Shown here: piece after piece, positions 1 through 8,419 of the stretch
Position numbering within the stretch: the first letter of the stretch is position 1
How the letters are laid out: each line of letters opens with the position of its first letter
DNA from: Cupriavidus sp. AU9028
GTDB taxonomy: Bacteria > Pseudomonadota > Gammaproteobacteria > Burkholderiales > Burkholderiaceae
Length of the DNA stretch: 49,849 bases
NCBI RefSeq assembly: GCF_019795295.1
Contig: NZ_JAIMCG010000023.1
Coordinates: forward strand, 1-49,849
Direction: 5' to 3'
Translations under genes and position numbers: made by a program
Notes under the pieces: model-generated
What the model was told of the DNA's origin: nothing
The model's database searches: none
The model's input: the letters and a program-made list of their open reading frames with translations, nothing else

Positions 1-2
1 CC

Positions 3-110
<108 letters not shown>

Positions 111-118
111 CACGGTTG

Positions 119-138
119 CTCTCCCGCAAGCGGGAGAG
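119..138. repeat. Short palindrome CTCTCCCGC-aa-GCGGGAGAG
   Basis: A perfect 9-bp inverted repeat with a 2-nt loop lies 8 bp after the transposase stop codon. It has no T-tract, so it is either a weak transcription end or a member of the CTCTCCC/GGGAGAG family of intergenic palindromes. The next palindrome, 40 bp away, shares the same CTCTCCC core. Confidence 0.6.
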
Positions 139-177
139 GGGAGAACACCGTGTCATGGCGCAGACCAGCGGTTCGCT

Positions 178-204
178 CCCCTCTCCCACATGGTGGGAGA
201 GGGG
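178..204. repeat. Palindrome CCCCTCTCCCAC-atg-GTGGGAGAGGGG
   Basis: A perfect 12-bp inverted repeat with a 3-nt loop, sharing the CTCTCCC/GGGAGAG core with the palindrome at 119-138. Together they look like a REP-like pair between the IS110 tail and the DUF2235 gene. I see no promoter motif of note in the rest of the 111-351 interval. Confidence 0.6.
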
Positions 205-351
205 CCGGGAGAAAGGGCCAGCGGGCGCCCCCTGACACGCCAACCCTGGCCAGGCGATCGATTGGCAAAACCGGTTCGGCCTCCTATTCTGGCATCCACA
301 AACGCGAGATGCCGCCGCGCGGCAGCGCCGGCGCCAGCAGAGGGGGGCAAC

Positions 352-1395
352 ATGCCGAAGAACCTGGCGGTATTTTTCGATGGCACCTGGAACGAGCCGA
401 ACGACCGCACCAATGTCCATGCGCTCTATCGCGCCGCGACCGACAACGACCATCAGGACACCCGCTATATCGAGGGCGTGGGCACCAAGGGGCAGGGCCT
501 GTGGTCGGCCATCGACCGCCTCGCTGGAGGCGCCTTCGGCGCGGGCCTGTCGGCCAATATCCGCGAAGGGTATCAATGGCTGTGCCAGCGCTATGCGCCA
601 GGGGACCGGCTTTTCCTGTTCGGTTTCAGCCGGGGCGCCTATTCGGCCAGAAGCCTCGCTGGCATGATCCGCAACTGTGGACTGCTGCGCGAGCCGGACC
701 GCGACGGCGTGGCGGAGGCCTATGCGCTATACCGCGACGACGACGGCCCGGACGCGCCGGGCGCGCTGCGCTTCCGGCAGGCGCGCTCGCACGAGACCGA
801 CATTCATTTCCTTGGCGTCTGGGACACGGTGGGGCGGCTTGGCATTCCGGTCGACGGCATCAGCGTGCCCGGCTTTTCGTCCTTCTATCGCTTCCACGAT
901 GCCGAACTGAGCAACCACGTGGTGCACGCCTATCAGGCGCTTGCGACCAACGAGTTCCGCAAGCCCTATGCGCCGACCTACTGGACTCGCAAGCCGGCGT
1001 CGACGCCGCGCCCGGCCGACCGGCCCGTCGAGCAGCGCTGGTTCGTCGGCGCGCATTCCGACGTGGGCGGCGGCTACGAGGACGGCGCGCTGGCCACGCT
1101 GCCCGGGCGATGGCTGCAATGGAAGGCGATGCAGGCCGGCATGCAGTTCGATCCGACCGCCACCATCGCCATGGACTACGACCGCTGCGTGCCCCACGAC
1201 TCCTGGGGAGAGTTCAACGCCATCGCGCGCTTTTTTGTCGAGCGCGAGGCCCGCCACTGGGACGGGACCGCGCTCGGTCTGCAATGCGACCCCCGGTTGC
1301 GCCAGCGCCTGCAGGACTCGGATCTGCTGCAGAACGAGCCGCAGTTGCGCAAGCGCATTCTCGAGTTGCCGGACGGGGACACGGTGCCGGCATGA
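352..1395 (+). CDS. DUF2235 domain alpha/beta hydrolase (Tle-like phospholipase family)
   Basis: A 347-aa protein. The start at 352 is chosen because a purine-rich AGAGGGGGG sits just upstream and the family begins with the FFDGTW motif (residues 8-13); the longer open frame upstream is non-coding. The nucleophile elbow is GFSRGAY with Ser93, and a conserved GAHSDVGGGY block (His235, Asp237) follows. DUF2235 proteins include type VI secretion lipase effectors (Tle families) and stand-alone enzymes. No signal peptide, PAAR, VgrG or immunity lipoprotein gene lies beside it, so an effector role is not supported here. It is convergent with the next gene. Confidence 0.85.
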   Translation: MPKNLAVFFDGTWNEPNDRTNVHALYRAATDNDHQDTRYIEGVGTKGQGLWSAIDRLAGGAFGAGLSANIREGYQWLCQRYAPGDRLFLFGFSRGAYSARSLAGMIRNCGLLREPDRDGVAEAYALYRDDDGPDAPGALRFRQARSHETDIHFLGVWDTVGRLGIPVDGISVPGFSSFYRFHDAELSNHVVHAYQALATNEFRKPYAPTYWTRKPASTPRPADRPVEQRWFVGAHSDVGGGYEDGALATLPGRWLQWKAMQAGMQFDPTATIAMDYDRCVPHDSWGEFNAIARFFVEREARHWDGTALGLQCDPRLRQRLQDSDLLQNEPQLRKRILELPDGDTVPA

Positions 1396-1440
1396 ATGGC
1401 AGGAGAGGCCAGCCCGCCAGCGGGGGGCCGGCCGTCGCCG

Positions 1441-2427
1441 CTACTCGGCCTCGATGCGGGCTTCCTTGACGACCTTGCCCCATTTGGCCAGGTCCGACGC
1501 GATCAGCTCGGCGTACTCCTGCGGCGTGCCACCCTGGATCTCGATGCCTGCCGCTTCCAGCTTGGCGCGTACCTCCGGCTGCTTGAGCACCGCATTGATC
1601 TCGGTGTTGAGCCGGGCCACCACTTCCTTCGGCGTGCCGGCCGGGGCAAGGAAGCCGCCGTTGGTCGCCGCGTCATAGCCCTTCAGCCCCTGTTCCTGGG
1701 CGGTGGGTACCTCGGGCAGGGCGCGGGAGCGGTTGCGGCTGGACACCGCCACCGCGCGCACGTTGCCAGAGGCGGCCTGCTGCTTGATCGCGCTGATGGT
1801 GTCGATGAACAGCACGGTGCGCCCGGCAATCAGGTCGGGGTGCGCCGCGGACGAGCCCTTGTAGGGAACCAGCACCATCGGTGCGCCGCTGACCATGCGG
1901 AACATTTCCGCCGCCATTTCCTGCGCGCTGCCGCGGCCGGACGTGGCGACCTTGGCCTCGGCGGGATTGGCCTTCATCCAGCTGACCAGCTCCGGCACCG
2001 TCTTGACGGGCAGCTTCGGCGTGACGGCGAACACCAGCGGAATCTCGTGCGTGTAGACGATCGGCTGGAAGCTCTTCTGCGGGTCCCAGCCCAGGTTCTT
2101 GAACAGGTACTTGTTGATGTTGTGGCTGCCGCCGACGATGCCGATGGTGTAGCCGTCCGGCTTCGCATTGGCCAGCACGGCGGTGCCGAGATTGTTGGAC
2201 GCGCCGGGGCGATTCTCCACCACGAAGGGCTGGCCCAGCTTGACCGACAGCTTCTCGCCCACGACGCGGGCGATCAGGTCGATGCCGCCGCCGGCCGGCG
2301 CGGGAACAATGATGGTGACCGGGCGCGCCGGCCAGGTCTGCGCGGAGGCCGCGCCGGCGGCGATCAGCAGGGCGGCGGGGATGGCCAGCGCGGCCTGTAT
2401 GGTCTGTATGGTGCGGGTGATGCGCAT
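1441..2427 (-). CDS. Bug/TTT-family periplasmic solute-binding receptor (1)
   Basis: A 328-aa protein that starts with a Sec signal peptide (basic MRITR, hydrophobic core, cleavage near AAGAASA-QT) and continues WPARPVTIIVPAPAGGGID, the hallmark N-terminus of the Bug (Bordetella uptake gene, TctC-like) family. The ENRPGASNNLGT and PDGYTIGIVGG blocks and VPYKGSS are also family signatures. Such receptors capture carboxylates for tripartite tricarboxylate transporters, although genomes carry many orphans and no TctAB membrane genes are visible here. It is the last gene of a leftward dehydrogenase-SDR-Bug operon, 89 bp after the SDR, so the ligand may be a hydroxy or keto acid. Confidence 0.93.
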   Translation of the reverse strand: MRITRTIQTIQAALAIPAALLIAAGAASAQTWPARPVTIIVPAPAGGGIDLIARVVGEKLSVKLGQPFVVENRPGASNNLGTAVLANAKPDGYTIGIVGGSHNINKYLFKNLGWDPQKSFQPIVYTHEIPLVFAVTPKLPVKTVPELVSWMKANPAEAKVATSGRGSAQEMAAEMFRMVSGAPMVLVPYKGSSAAHPDLIAGRTVLFIDTISAIKQQAASGNVRAVAVSSRNRSRALPEVPTAQEQGLKGYDAATNGGFLAPAGTPKEVVARLNTEINAVLKQPEVRAKLEAAGIEIQGGTPQEYAELIASDLAKWGKVVKEARIEAE

Positions 2428-2516
2428 GGTTGTCTCCTGTGAATCCTTCGGTGGTCGGCGCGGGGGCCCTTCGGTCGACTCGGGTCGACTCTGCGAGGGG
2501 CAGTCCCCGGCGCGCG

Positions 2517-3275
2517 TTATCCGCGACCGACGAACGGCATATTGGTCGCCATCACGGTCATGTTCAGCACGTTGGTCTGCAGCGGCAGCGAGGCCATATG
2601 CCGCACCGCATCGGCGACATGGCGGGCGTCCATCATCGGTTCCGGCGCAACGGTGCCGTTGGCCTGCAGCACGCCCCGCGTCATCCGTTCGGACAGTTCG
2701 GTCAGTGCATTGCCGATGTCGATCTGGCCTGCGGCGATGTTGAAGGCGCGGCCGTCCAGCGCGATCGACTTGGTCAGCCCGGTGATGGCGTGCTTGCTGG
2801 CGGTATAGGGGGCGGTGAACGGGCGCGGCGTGTGCGCGGAAATCGAGCCGTTGTTGATGATGCGCCCGCCCTGCGGCGACTGGCGCCGCATCAGCCCGAA
2901 GGCGGCGCGCGCACAGAGGAAGGCGCCGTTCAGGTTGATGTTGATGACATTGAACCAGGTCTGCAGCGGCAGCTCGTCCATCGGCACCGCGGGGGCGTTG
3001 ATGCCGGCGTTGTTGAACAGCAGGTCCAGGCGGCCGAACTCGCGTTCGATGGTATCGAACAGCGTCTGCACGCTGTCGGGGTCGGACACGTCGGCCGGCA
3101 TGGCGACGGCGCGCCAGCCCTGTGCGGCCGCTTCCGCGGCCAGCGCCTGCAGGGGCTCGGGGCGCCGGCCGGCCAGCACGACGGTCCAGCCGTCTGCCAG
3201 CAGCGCCAGGGCGGACAGGCGGCCCACGCCGCTGCCGGCGCCGGTGACAAGGGCGATTCGTTCGGTAGTGCTCAA
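2517..3275 (-). CDS. SDR family NAD(P)-dependent oxidoreductase
   Basis: A 252-aa classical short-chain dehydrogenase. It has the nucleotide-binding TGAGSGVG near residue 12, NNAG in the middle, a Ser in the NGSISAH block and the YTASK catalytic Tyr/Lys pair. An Arg in the AGRRPE block after beta-strand 2 suggests NADP(H) preference, which is an inference. It is the middle gene of a leftward operon between the 2-hydroxyacid dehydrogenase (84 bp upstream) and the Bug receptor. Two oxidoreductases plus a carboxylate receptor suggest interconversion of hydroxy and keto acids; the substrate cannot be read from sequence. Confidence 0.9.
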   Translation of the reverse strand: MSTTERIALVTGAGSGVGRLSALALLADGWTVVLAGRRPEPLQALAAEAAAQGWRAVAMPADVSDPDSVQTLFDTIEREFGRLDLLFNNAGINAPAVPMDELPLQTWFNVININLNGAFLCARAAFGLMRRQSPQGGRIINNGSISAHTPRPFTAPYTASKHAITGLTKSIALDGRAFNIAAGQIDIGNALTELSERMTRGVLQANGTVAPEPMMDARHVADAVRHMASLPLQTNVLNMTVMATNMPFVGRG

Positions 3276-3359
3276 GCTGGTCTCCTCCGGTAATCGGTTC
3301 GGGTTCGGTACGGGCCGTGTCGCACATGGCGCCTGGCCGCGCCGTGCCGGTTCGACCTG

Positions 3360-4313
3360 TCAGGTGGTCAGGCTCATGGTGGGGCGGTCACCGGCCAGGG
3401 CCTGCGCCACGCTGTCCAGCACCATGCGCGCCATCGCCTCGCGCGTCTCCCAGGTCGCGCTGGCGCGGTGGGCCTGCAGCGTAGTGCGGTCGGACTGGCG
3501 CAGCGCCAGCGGCACGCGCGGCTCGTCGACGAAGACATCCAGCCCCGCACCGGCGATGCTGCCGGCGGCGATCGCCGCTTCCAGGTCCGCTTCGTTGACC
3601 AGCCGGCCCCGCGCCACGTTGACGAGGAAGCCGCGCGGCCCGAGCGCGTCCAGTACCGCGGCATCGACGATCCCCTCGGCCTTGTCGGCGGCCGCGCAGA
3701 GCACCAGCGCATCGCTGACGCGCGCCAGTTGTACCAGATCCGGCACGAATTCATGCGGTAGATCGGCCATCGGTGCGAGGTCGATATAGCGGATCGTGCA
3801 GCCAAACGCGGCGGCGCGCACCGCCACCGCCCGGCCGACCCGTCCCATGCCGACGATGCCCACCTTCATGCCGCTGAAGCGGCGTGCCAGCGGAATCGCG
3901 CTCGGCTGCGGGAAGCGCTCCCACTGGCCGTCGCGCACGAAGCGGTCGCCCGCGCACAGGTTGCGGCACGCCGCGATCAGCAGGCCGATCGCCAGGTCGG
4001 CGACATCCTCGGTCAATGCACCGAGGGTGGCGGTGACGGGCAGGCGCCGCTCCCGGCAATAGGCAAGATCGACCGCATCGGTGCCCACACCGTTGACGGC
4101 TACCACTTTCAATGCCGGCAACTGCTCCAGCATCGCCCGCGAGATGCCGGTATGCCCGCCGGTAATCACGGCTTCGATGGACGGCCCGTGCTCGCGCAGC
4201 CATGCCGCCGGATCGGCGATCTCGAACAGCCGGTGCACCTCGTACAGCGCGGCGAGCTCTTCATTGGCGGCGGGAATCAGGATGGGATTGAGCTGCAGGA
4301 TCTTCGGCTTCAT
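3360..4313 (-). CDS. D-isomer-specific 2-hydroxyacid dehydrogenase (GhrB-like)
   Basis: A 317-aa NAD(P)-dependent reductase of the D-2-hydroxyacid dehydrogenase family. It shows the Rossmann motif GMGRVGRAV, the catalytic Arg in NVARGRLV, the Glu in DVFVDEP and the His in LQAHRASAT, so the Arg-Glu-His triad is complete. The GVGTD and LTEDVADLAIGL blocks are typical of glyoxylate/hydroxypyruvate reductases. It is the first gene of the leftward operon and its start is 126 bp from the divergent HTH-citrate synthase gene, so both probably share one control region. Confidence 0.92.
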   Translation of the reverse strand: MKPKILQLNPILIPAANEELAALYEVHRLFEIADPAAWLREHGPSIEAVITGGHTGISRAMLEQLPALKVVAVNGVGTDAVDLAYCRERRLPVTATLGALTEDVADLAIGLLIAACRNLCAGDRFVRDGQWERFPQPSAIPLARRFSGMKVGIVGMGRVGRAVAVRAAAFGCTIRYIDLAPMADLPHEFVPDLVQLARVSDALVLCAAADKAEGIVDAAVLDALGPRGFLVNVARGRLVNEADLEAAIAAGSIAGAGLDVFVDEPRVPLALRQSDRTTLQAHRASATWETREAMARMVLDSVAQALAGDRPTMSLTT

Positions 4314-4364
4314 GTCGGCTTGCCCGTGGCGTTGTTCGGCGTTGTGGATGGTGTGGATGGCTGC

Positions 4365-4378
4365 ATGGTATGAACCAT
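4365..4378. promoter_or_regulatory. Inverted repeat ATGGT-atga-ACCAT in divergent region
   Basis: A perfect 5-bp inverted repeat with a 4-nt spacer between the divergent dehydrogenase and HTH-citrate synthase starts. It lies just upstream of the TTGACA hexamer of the rightward promoter and about 50 bp from the dehydrogenase start, so it could be an operator for either gene. It is short enough to occur by chance. Confidence 0.35.
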
Positions 4379-4381
4379 TGA

Positions 4382-4409
4382 TTGACAAGGCAATATTGAT
4401 ATATAGAAT
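4382..4409 (+). promoter_or_regulatory. Sigma-70 promoter for HTH-citrate synthase gene, overlapped by a palindrome
   Basis: TTGACA (4382-4387) and TAGAAT (4404-4409) are 16 bp apart, and the predicted transcript starts about 25 nt before the ATG at 4440. An imperfect palindrome, TTGAT-atatag-aATCAA (4396-4412), covers the -10 element, as expected for a repressor site. The region is AT-rich against a GC-rich background. The encoded protein carries its own DNA-binding domain, so autoregulation is plausible but inferred. Confidence 0.65.
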
Positions 4410-4439
4410 CAACATAAAATAAATTCGACGAGCCTTGTC

Positions 4440-5591
4440 ATGCGTTCCTGGATATCGATGGAAGAGGCCTGCCAGCGCCTTGGCGTGCGGCCCCAGACCC
4501 TCTACGCCTATGTCAGCCGGGGCAAGATCGAAGTCTCGCCCGACCCCGGCGACACCCGGCGCAGCCTGTATCGCGCCGAGGACATCGCGACGCTGGCCCG
4601 ACGCAAGCAGGCGGGTCGCAAGCACGAGACGCTGGCCACCAACACGCTGTTCGGCGCCGAACCGAGCATTCCCACCGCGCTCTCCACCTTCGTGCGCGAG
4701 CGTCTGTATTACCGCGGCCAGGATGCGGTGGCGCTGGCTGGCTCGGCCACGCTGGAAGAGGTGGCCCGCCTGCTGTGGGACGCCGCGCAGCCGGTCGACT
4801 TCTCTTCGTCCGCGCGCACCGCCTCGCCGGGGCGCGTGGCGGCATTCCGTGCGCTCGGCACGCTGGCCGCCTCGGGCCATTCCACCCATGGCAGGATGAC
4901 CAGCGTGCTGCAGCTCGAAGGGCAGGGGCTGGTGGGACAGCTTGCCAACGCGTTCGGTGCGCAGCCCGGGCAGCAGCCGCTGCATCTGCGCTTCGCCCAT
5001 GGGTGGAAGCAACCGGGGCGCGTCGCGGAGCTGCTGCGCATGGCGATGGTGCTGCTCGTCGACCACGAGCTGACCAGTTCCGCCTTTGCCGCCCGCATCG
5101 CCGCATCGACCGGAGCCTCGTTGCCCGCCTGCCTGCTGGCTGGGCTCACCACCTTGTCCGGTCCGTTGCACGGCGATGCCTCGGTGCGCGTGCGGGCGCT
5201 CTTCAACGACGTGGAACGGCAGGGCGGGGACCAGGTCATCGCGCACTATCTGTCGACCGGCATGCCGTTGCCCGGCTTCGGCCACCATCTCTACCCGGAA
5301 GGCGATCCGCGCGCCGAGGCGCTGCTGGCGCGCTTCGAGCCGCCGGAGATCATTGCGCGATTCATCGACCAGGCGTCCGGCTTGACCGGGCTCAAGCCCA
5401 ACATCGATGTCGCGCTGGCGGCATTGGTTGCCCATTGCGGCCTGCCCGACGATGCCGCCTTCGCCATGTTCGCCACCGCGCGCAGCATCGGGCTGCTCGC
5501 CCATAGCCTGGAGCAATTGGGAGTCGGGCAGGTGATTCGCCCGCGCGGGCGCTATGTCGGCATCCTGCCTGCGGCGGTGCCGGCACGCTGA
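4440..5591 (+). CDS. Citrate synthase family protein with N-terminal helix-turn-helix domain
   Basis: A 383-aa protein made of two parts. Residues about 5-60 form a MerR/excisionase-like HTH (SMEEACQRLGVRPQTLYAYV...), followed by a citrate synthase fold. The catalytic triad is kept: His244 (GPLHGDA), His282 (GFGHHLY) and Asp323 (NIDVAL), with a C-terminal RPRGRYVG. The usual GFGHRVY has His instead of Arg, a change at a substrate-binding position. It may be a 2-methylcitrate/citrate synthase-like enzyme, a metabolite-sensing regulator, or both. It is divergent from the dehydrogenase operon and is followed by the pyruvoyl decarboxylase gene on the same strand. Confidence 0.9.
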   Translation: MRSWISMEEACQRLGVRPQTLYAYVSRGKIEVSPDPGDTRRSLYRAEDIATLARRKQAGRKHETLATNTLFGAEPSIPTALSTFVRERLYYRGQDAVALAGSATLEEVARLLWDAAQPVDFSSSARTASPGRVAAFRALGTLAASGHSTHGRMTSVLQLEGQGLVGQLANAFGAQPGQQPLHLRFAHGWKQPGRVAELLRMAMVLLVDHELTSSAFAARIAASTGASLPACLLAGLTTLSGPLHGDASVRVRALFNDVERQGGDQVIAHYLSTGMPLPGFGHHLYPEGDPRAEALLARFEPPEIIARFIDQASGLTGLKPNIDVALAALVAHCGLPDDAAFAMFATARSIGLLAHSLEQLGVGQVIRPRGRYVGILPAAVPAR

Positions 5592-5715
5592 AAGGGAAAA
5601 CCGCCTGAGCGGTGCCGATGTCAGACTCGGACGGATGACGGTGCGCGGGGGGTCCTTCCATACTGGGCCATTCCGCAACCGATCCACGCCGCGTTGCCGG
5701 CGTGCAGCGAACCTG

Positions 5716-6963
5716 ATGACGCAATCCTCCGAGCAATCGCCGGGCAAGACCCGGCACAAGCGCCTGGGAGGCTGGCTCCCTCCGGACGAGTCGGCCGCCG
5801 CCGAATTCCGCGCGCGCCTGAGCGAGGCGGCGCAACACAGCGGCGACCCGAAGGCACAGGCCGTGCGCGGCCTGCACGACCTGCTGCGCAACGACGCCGC
5901 GCTGCGGCTTGGCATGACCAATGCCATCGACGAGGCGCTGGACTGTGGCTATACGCTCGGCTATCGGGACATCGACGGGCTGGTGCGAATCCTCGACTAC
6001 CTGATGTCGTATTCGCCCCCGTTCAGCGACAGCAGCATGGTGGTCTGCCCGTTCAACGCGGTGGTGGACTGGCCGATGTGCATGCCTTCCGGGTACCAGG
6101 TGTTCCGCCACCCGGCCTTCAATGCGCATTTGCGGCATGTGCTGGACTCGTGGTCCGCCTTCCTCAGCGGCCCGCATTCGCGCGGCCATCTGAACACCGA
6201 GCCGCCCAACGGCTGGTTCAGCCCCGAAGCGGACAAGAAGATCGGGCTGTCGCAGTTCCTGACGCACCCGGATCTGCCGTACTGGGGGTTCCAGTCCTGG
6301 AACGACTTCTTCACCCGCCGCTTCCGGCACGGCCAGCGGCCGGTGGAGGGCGCCGGCGATGACGGCGTGATCGTCAGCCCGTGCGAGGCCAAGCCCTACG
6401 CGTTGCGCCGCGATGTCGCGCTGGTCGACGACTTCTGGATCAAGAGCCAGCCGTACTCGCTGCGCGACATGCTCGGCCACGCCGAGGAGGAACTGGCGCG
6501 CCGCTATGTCGGCGGAACCGTCTACCAGGCGTACCTCAACGCGTACAGCTACCACCGCTGGCATGCGCCGGTCAGCGGCACGGTGGTCCGGGCCTACAAC
6601 ATCGCGGGAACCTACTTCTCCTGCTCGGAAGCGCAGGGCCGCGACCCGGACGGGCTGAACGACTCGCAGGGCTACATCACGGCGATGGCGACCCGGGCAG
6701 TGATCGTGATCGATACCGGCAATCCCGCCGTTGGGCAGATCGGCTGCGTCTTCGTCGGCATGGGCGACGTCTCGTCCTGCGTGGTGGAAGTAGTGCCCGG
6801 CCAACGGATCCAGAAGGGCGAGGAACTGGGCTACTTCCAGTACGGCGGCTCGACGATCTGCGTGCTGTTCGAACCGGACAAGGTGCCCGACATCGCTTGC
6901 GACCCGAATCGGATCGAGGATCCGCCGATCGTCAAGGTCAATACGCGGCTCGCGTCGGTGTAG
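5716..6963 (+). CDS. Phosphatidylserine decarboxylase family protein (pyruvoyl enzyme)
   Basis: A 415-aa protein with the N-terminal PS-decarboxylase-associated region (residues about 30-180) and the C-terminal decarboxylase domain. The maturation site is the GGST motif, with predicted self-cleavage between Gly378 and Ser379 to give the pyruvoyl group; the NAYSYHRWHAPVSG block is also conserved. Length and architecture fit the soluble PsiD-like branch, which includes aromatic amino acid decarboxylases, rather than the membrane Psd of about 300 aa. There is no signal or membrane segment. The start at 5716 is chosen by homology length; the frame is open further upstream. It probably forms an operon with the HTH-citrate synthase gene 124 bp upstream. 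Confidence 0.85.
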   Translation: MTQSSEQSPGKTRHKRLGGWLPPDESAAAEFRARLSEAAQHSGDPKAQAVRGLHDLLRNDAALRLGMTNAIDEALDCGYTLGYRDIDGLVRILDYLMSYSPPFSDSSMVVCPFNAVVDWPMCMPSGYQVFRHPAFNAHLRHVLDSWSAFLSGPHSRGHLNTEPPNGWFSPEADKKIGLSQFLTHPDLPYWGFQSWNDFFTRRFRHGQRPVEGAGDDGVIVSPCEAKPYALRRDVALVDDFWIKSQPYSLRDMLGHAEEELARRYVGGTVYQAYLNAYSYHRWHAPVSGTVVRAYNIAGTYFSCSEAQGRDPDGLNDSQGYITAMATRAVIVIDTGNPAVGQIGCVFVGMGDVSSCVVEVVPGQRIQKGEELGYFQYGGSTICVLFEPDKVPDIACDPNRIEDPPIVKVNTRLASV

Positions 6964-7093
6964 GGCGCCCGGCGGGATATTGGGTTCTTTCGCTCGGTCC
7001 GAAAGTCATGGAAAACTGGACCAAAGGGCTTCAACGTTTGCTGTTGCAAAACTGTGACGGTGTGCGTCCCAGCCGCCGCTTCGAATGCCTCTC

Positions 7094-7119
7094 TGTTACC
7101 ATTTGTACATAAAGTAACA
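7094..7119. promoter_or_regulatory. Inverted repeat TGTTAC-N14-GTAACA before lipoprotein operon
   Basis: A perfect 6-bp inverted repeat 23 bp before the first start codon of the lipoprotein operon, in an AT-rich stretch that also carries a direct repeat of TTTGTA (7102-7107 and 7121-7126). Its spacing suits a dimeric regulator, but I cannot assign one. No convincing -35/-10 pair was found, so the promoter itself is unplaced. Confidence 0.4.
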
Positions 7120-7141
7120 ATTTGTAAGGTACGGAGAGGTC

Positions 7142-8092
7142 ATGAAGTTGCGGAGCATATCGGTTGCCGGACTCTGTCTGGCATTGGGGGCCTGTGCCAC
7201 GGTCACGACGCCGCCCAAGGCGGCAGAAGCCACGGCGCCCCGGCAGCAGCAAATTGCTGCCCAGGAAGCAGCGTCGCTGCCCCCCGTGCGCCAACTGAAG
7301 CGAAAGATCGCCATTGGGCGCTTCTCTAACGAAACCCGATATGGCCGGACGTTCTTCACGGACAAGGCCGGTGATCCGTTGGGCAAGCAGGCGAGTGACA
7401 TTCTTGCCAGCCGACTGGTGGCATCCAAGCGGTTTCTGGTATTCGAGCGTCCGGATCTGGGGCGCATCCAGGCGGAACAGTCCGTGCAGAAGGATAGCCA
7501 GCTGATCGGCGTCGATACCCTCATCCTCGGTTCGGTCACGGAGTTCGGGCGTGCCACGACTGGCAAGGACGGTTTCCTGAGCGGCACCAAGATACAGACC
7601 GCGCATGCGAAGGTTGAGCTTCGACTGGTCGACGTAAAGACCGGTCATGCCTTCTTCTCCGCCACCGGCGCCGGCGAGGCGTCCACCGAGTCGGGCCAGA
7701 TTGCGGGCTTTGGCAGCAAGGCCGATTACGACGGCACCCTAAACGACAAGGCCATCGCCGCCGCCATCTCGGATGTACTCGGCCGTCTGATGACGAAGCT
7801 CGAGGAGCGCCAATGGAAGACCGATATTCTGAAGGCTGATGCTCGCACGGTGTATATCTCCGGCGGCGCCCGTCAGGGCATCCGTGTCGGCGATCAATTG
7901 CAGGTGTACGAGGCTGGAGAGCAGGTCAAGAGCGCACAGACCGGGTTCCAGATCTCGCTGCCGCCGAGGCCGGTGGCGAAGCTTCGGGTGCAATCCTCTT
8001 TCGGGGACAGCGAGACCAACGAGGGCTCGGTCGCCGAGCTGGTTTCGGGCACCCTGCCAAAGTCCACCGCCAATCTGTTCGTCGCCGAATAA
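7142..8092 (+). CDS. CsgG/HfaB-family outer-membrane lipoprotein
   Basis: A 316-aa lipoprotein with a signal peptide and lipobox LGAC (Cys19). The mature part has the CsgG-type fold signatures: KRKIAIGRFSNETRYG near residue 55, SDILASRLVASKRFLVFER, and GVDTLILGSVTEF. CsgG forms the curli secretion pore, but no curli subunits or CsgEF are present here. It is the first gene of a four-lipoprotein operon with DUF4810 and GNA1162 genes, a set known from Neisseria and other Gram-negatives. A role in surface secretion or envelope assembly is likely; the substrate is unknown. GGAGAGG precedes the ATG. Confidence 0.88.
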   Translation: MKLRSISVAGLCLALGACATVTTPPKAAEATAPRQQQIAAQEAASLPPVRQLKRKIAIGRFSNETRYGRTFFTDKAGDPLGKQASDILASRLVASKRFLVFERPDLGRIQAEQSVQKDSQLIGVDTLILGSVTEFGRATTGKDGFLSGTKIQTAHAKVELRLVDVKTGHAFFSATGAGEASTESGQIAGFGSKADYDGTLNDKAIAAAISDVLGRLMTKLEERQWKTDILKADARTVYISGGARQGIRVGDQLQVYEAGEQVKSAQTGFQISLPPRPVAKLRVQSSFGDSETNEGSVAELVSGTLPKSTANLFVAE

Positions 8093-8101
8093 GGTACTTC
8101 A

Positions 8102-8419
8102 ATGAAACGCGTTCTGCTGGCGGCATGCGTGCCGCTGATCCTGGCCGCCTGTGCGCTGCCCAACTCCTCTGTCCATAGTGGTCAAGGGCGCCCAACCTTG
8201 CGCGTCATTGGCGCCCCTGCGCAAGCGGTGCTCTTCGTCGATGGTATGCCGATGGGCGAGGCCGGCGCCTACGACGGCGTCCAGTCGGTGCTGAAGATCG
8301 AAGAAGGTCCGCATCGTATCGATATCATGCAAGGCGGCCGTCCGCTCCTGACCCGTAGTGTCTTTGCCTCGGGCGGGGAGTTGGTCAGCATTGAAGTCTC
8401 GTCGGGGCAGCAGCCATGA
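8102..8419 (+). CDS. Small putative lipoprotein (PEGA-like)
   Basis: A 105-aa protein with a signal peptide and lipobox LAAC (Cys17). The mature domain (APAQAVLFVDGMPMGEAGAY, then EEGPHRIDIMQGG) resembles the short beta-sandwich of PEGA-type domains, in which a cargo-like phrase is followed by an EGxHxI turn. I do not recognise a named family. It begins 9 bp after the CsgG-like gene and its stop overlaps the next start by 4 bp (ATGA), so translational coupling is likely. It probably acts with its three lipoprotein neighbours at the outer membrane. Confidence 0.8.
   Translation: MKRVLLAACVPLILAACALPNSSVHSGQGRPTLRVIGAPAQAVLFVDGMPMGEAGAYDGVQSVLKIEEGPHRIDIMQGGRPLLTRSVFASGGELVSIEVSSGQQP

Noticed and set aside
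1396-2442. 348-aa open frame opposite the first Bug receptor
   Set aside because: It is a GC-rich antisense shadow with low-complexity His/Gly/Arg composition; the reverse strand has a complete Bug protein with signal peptide.
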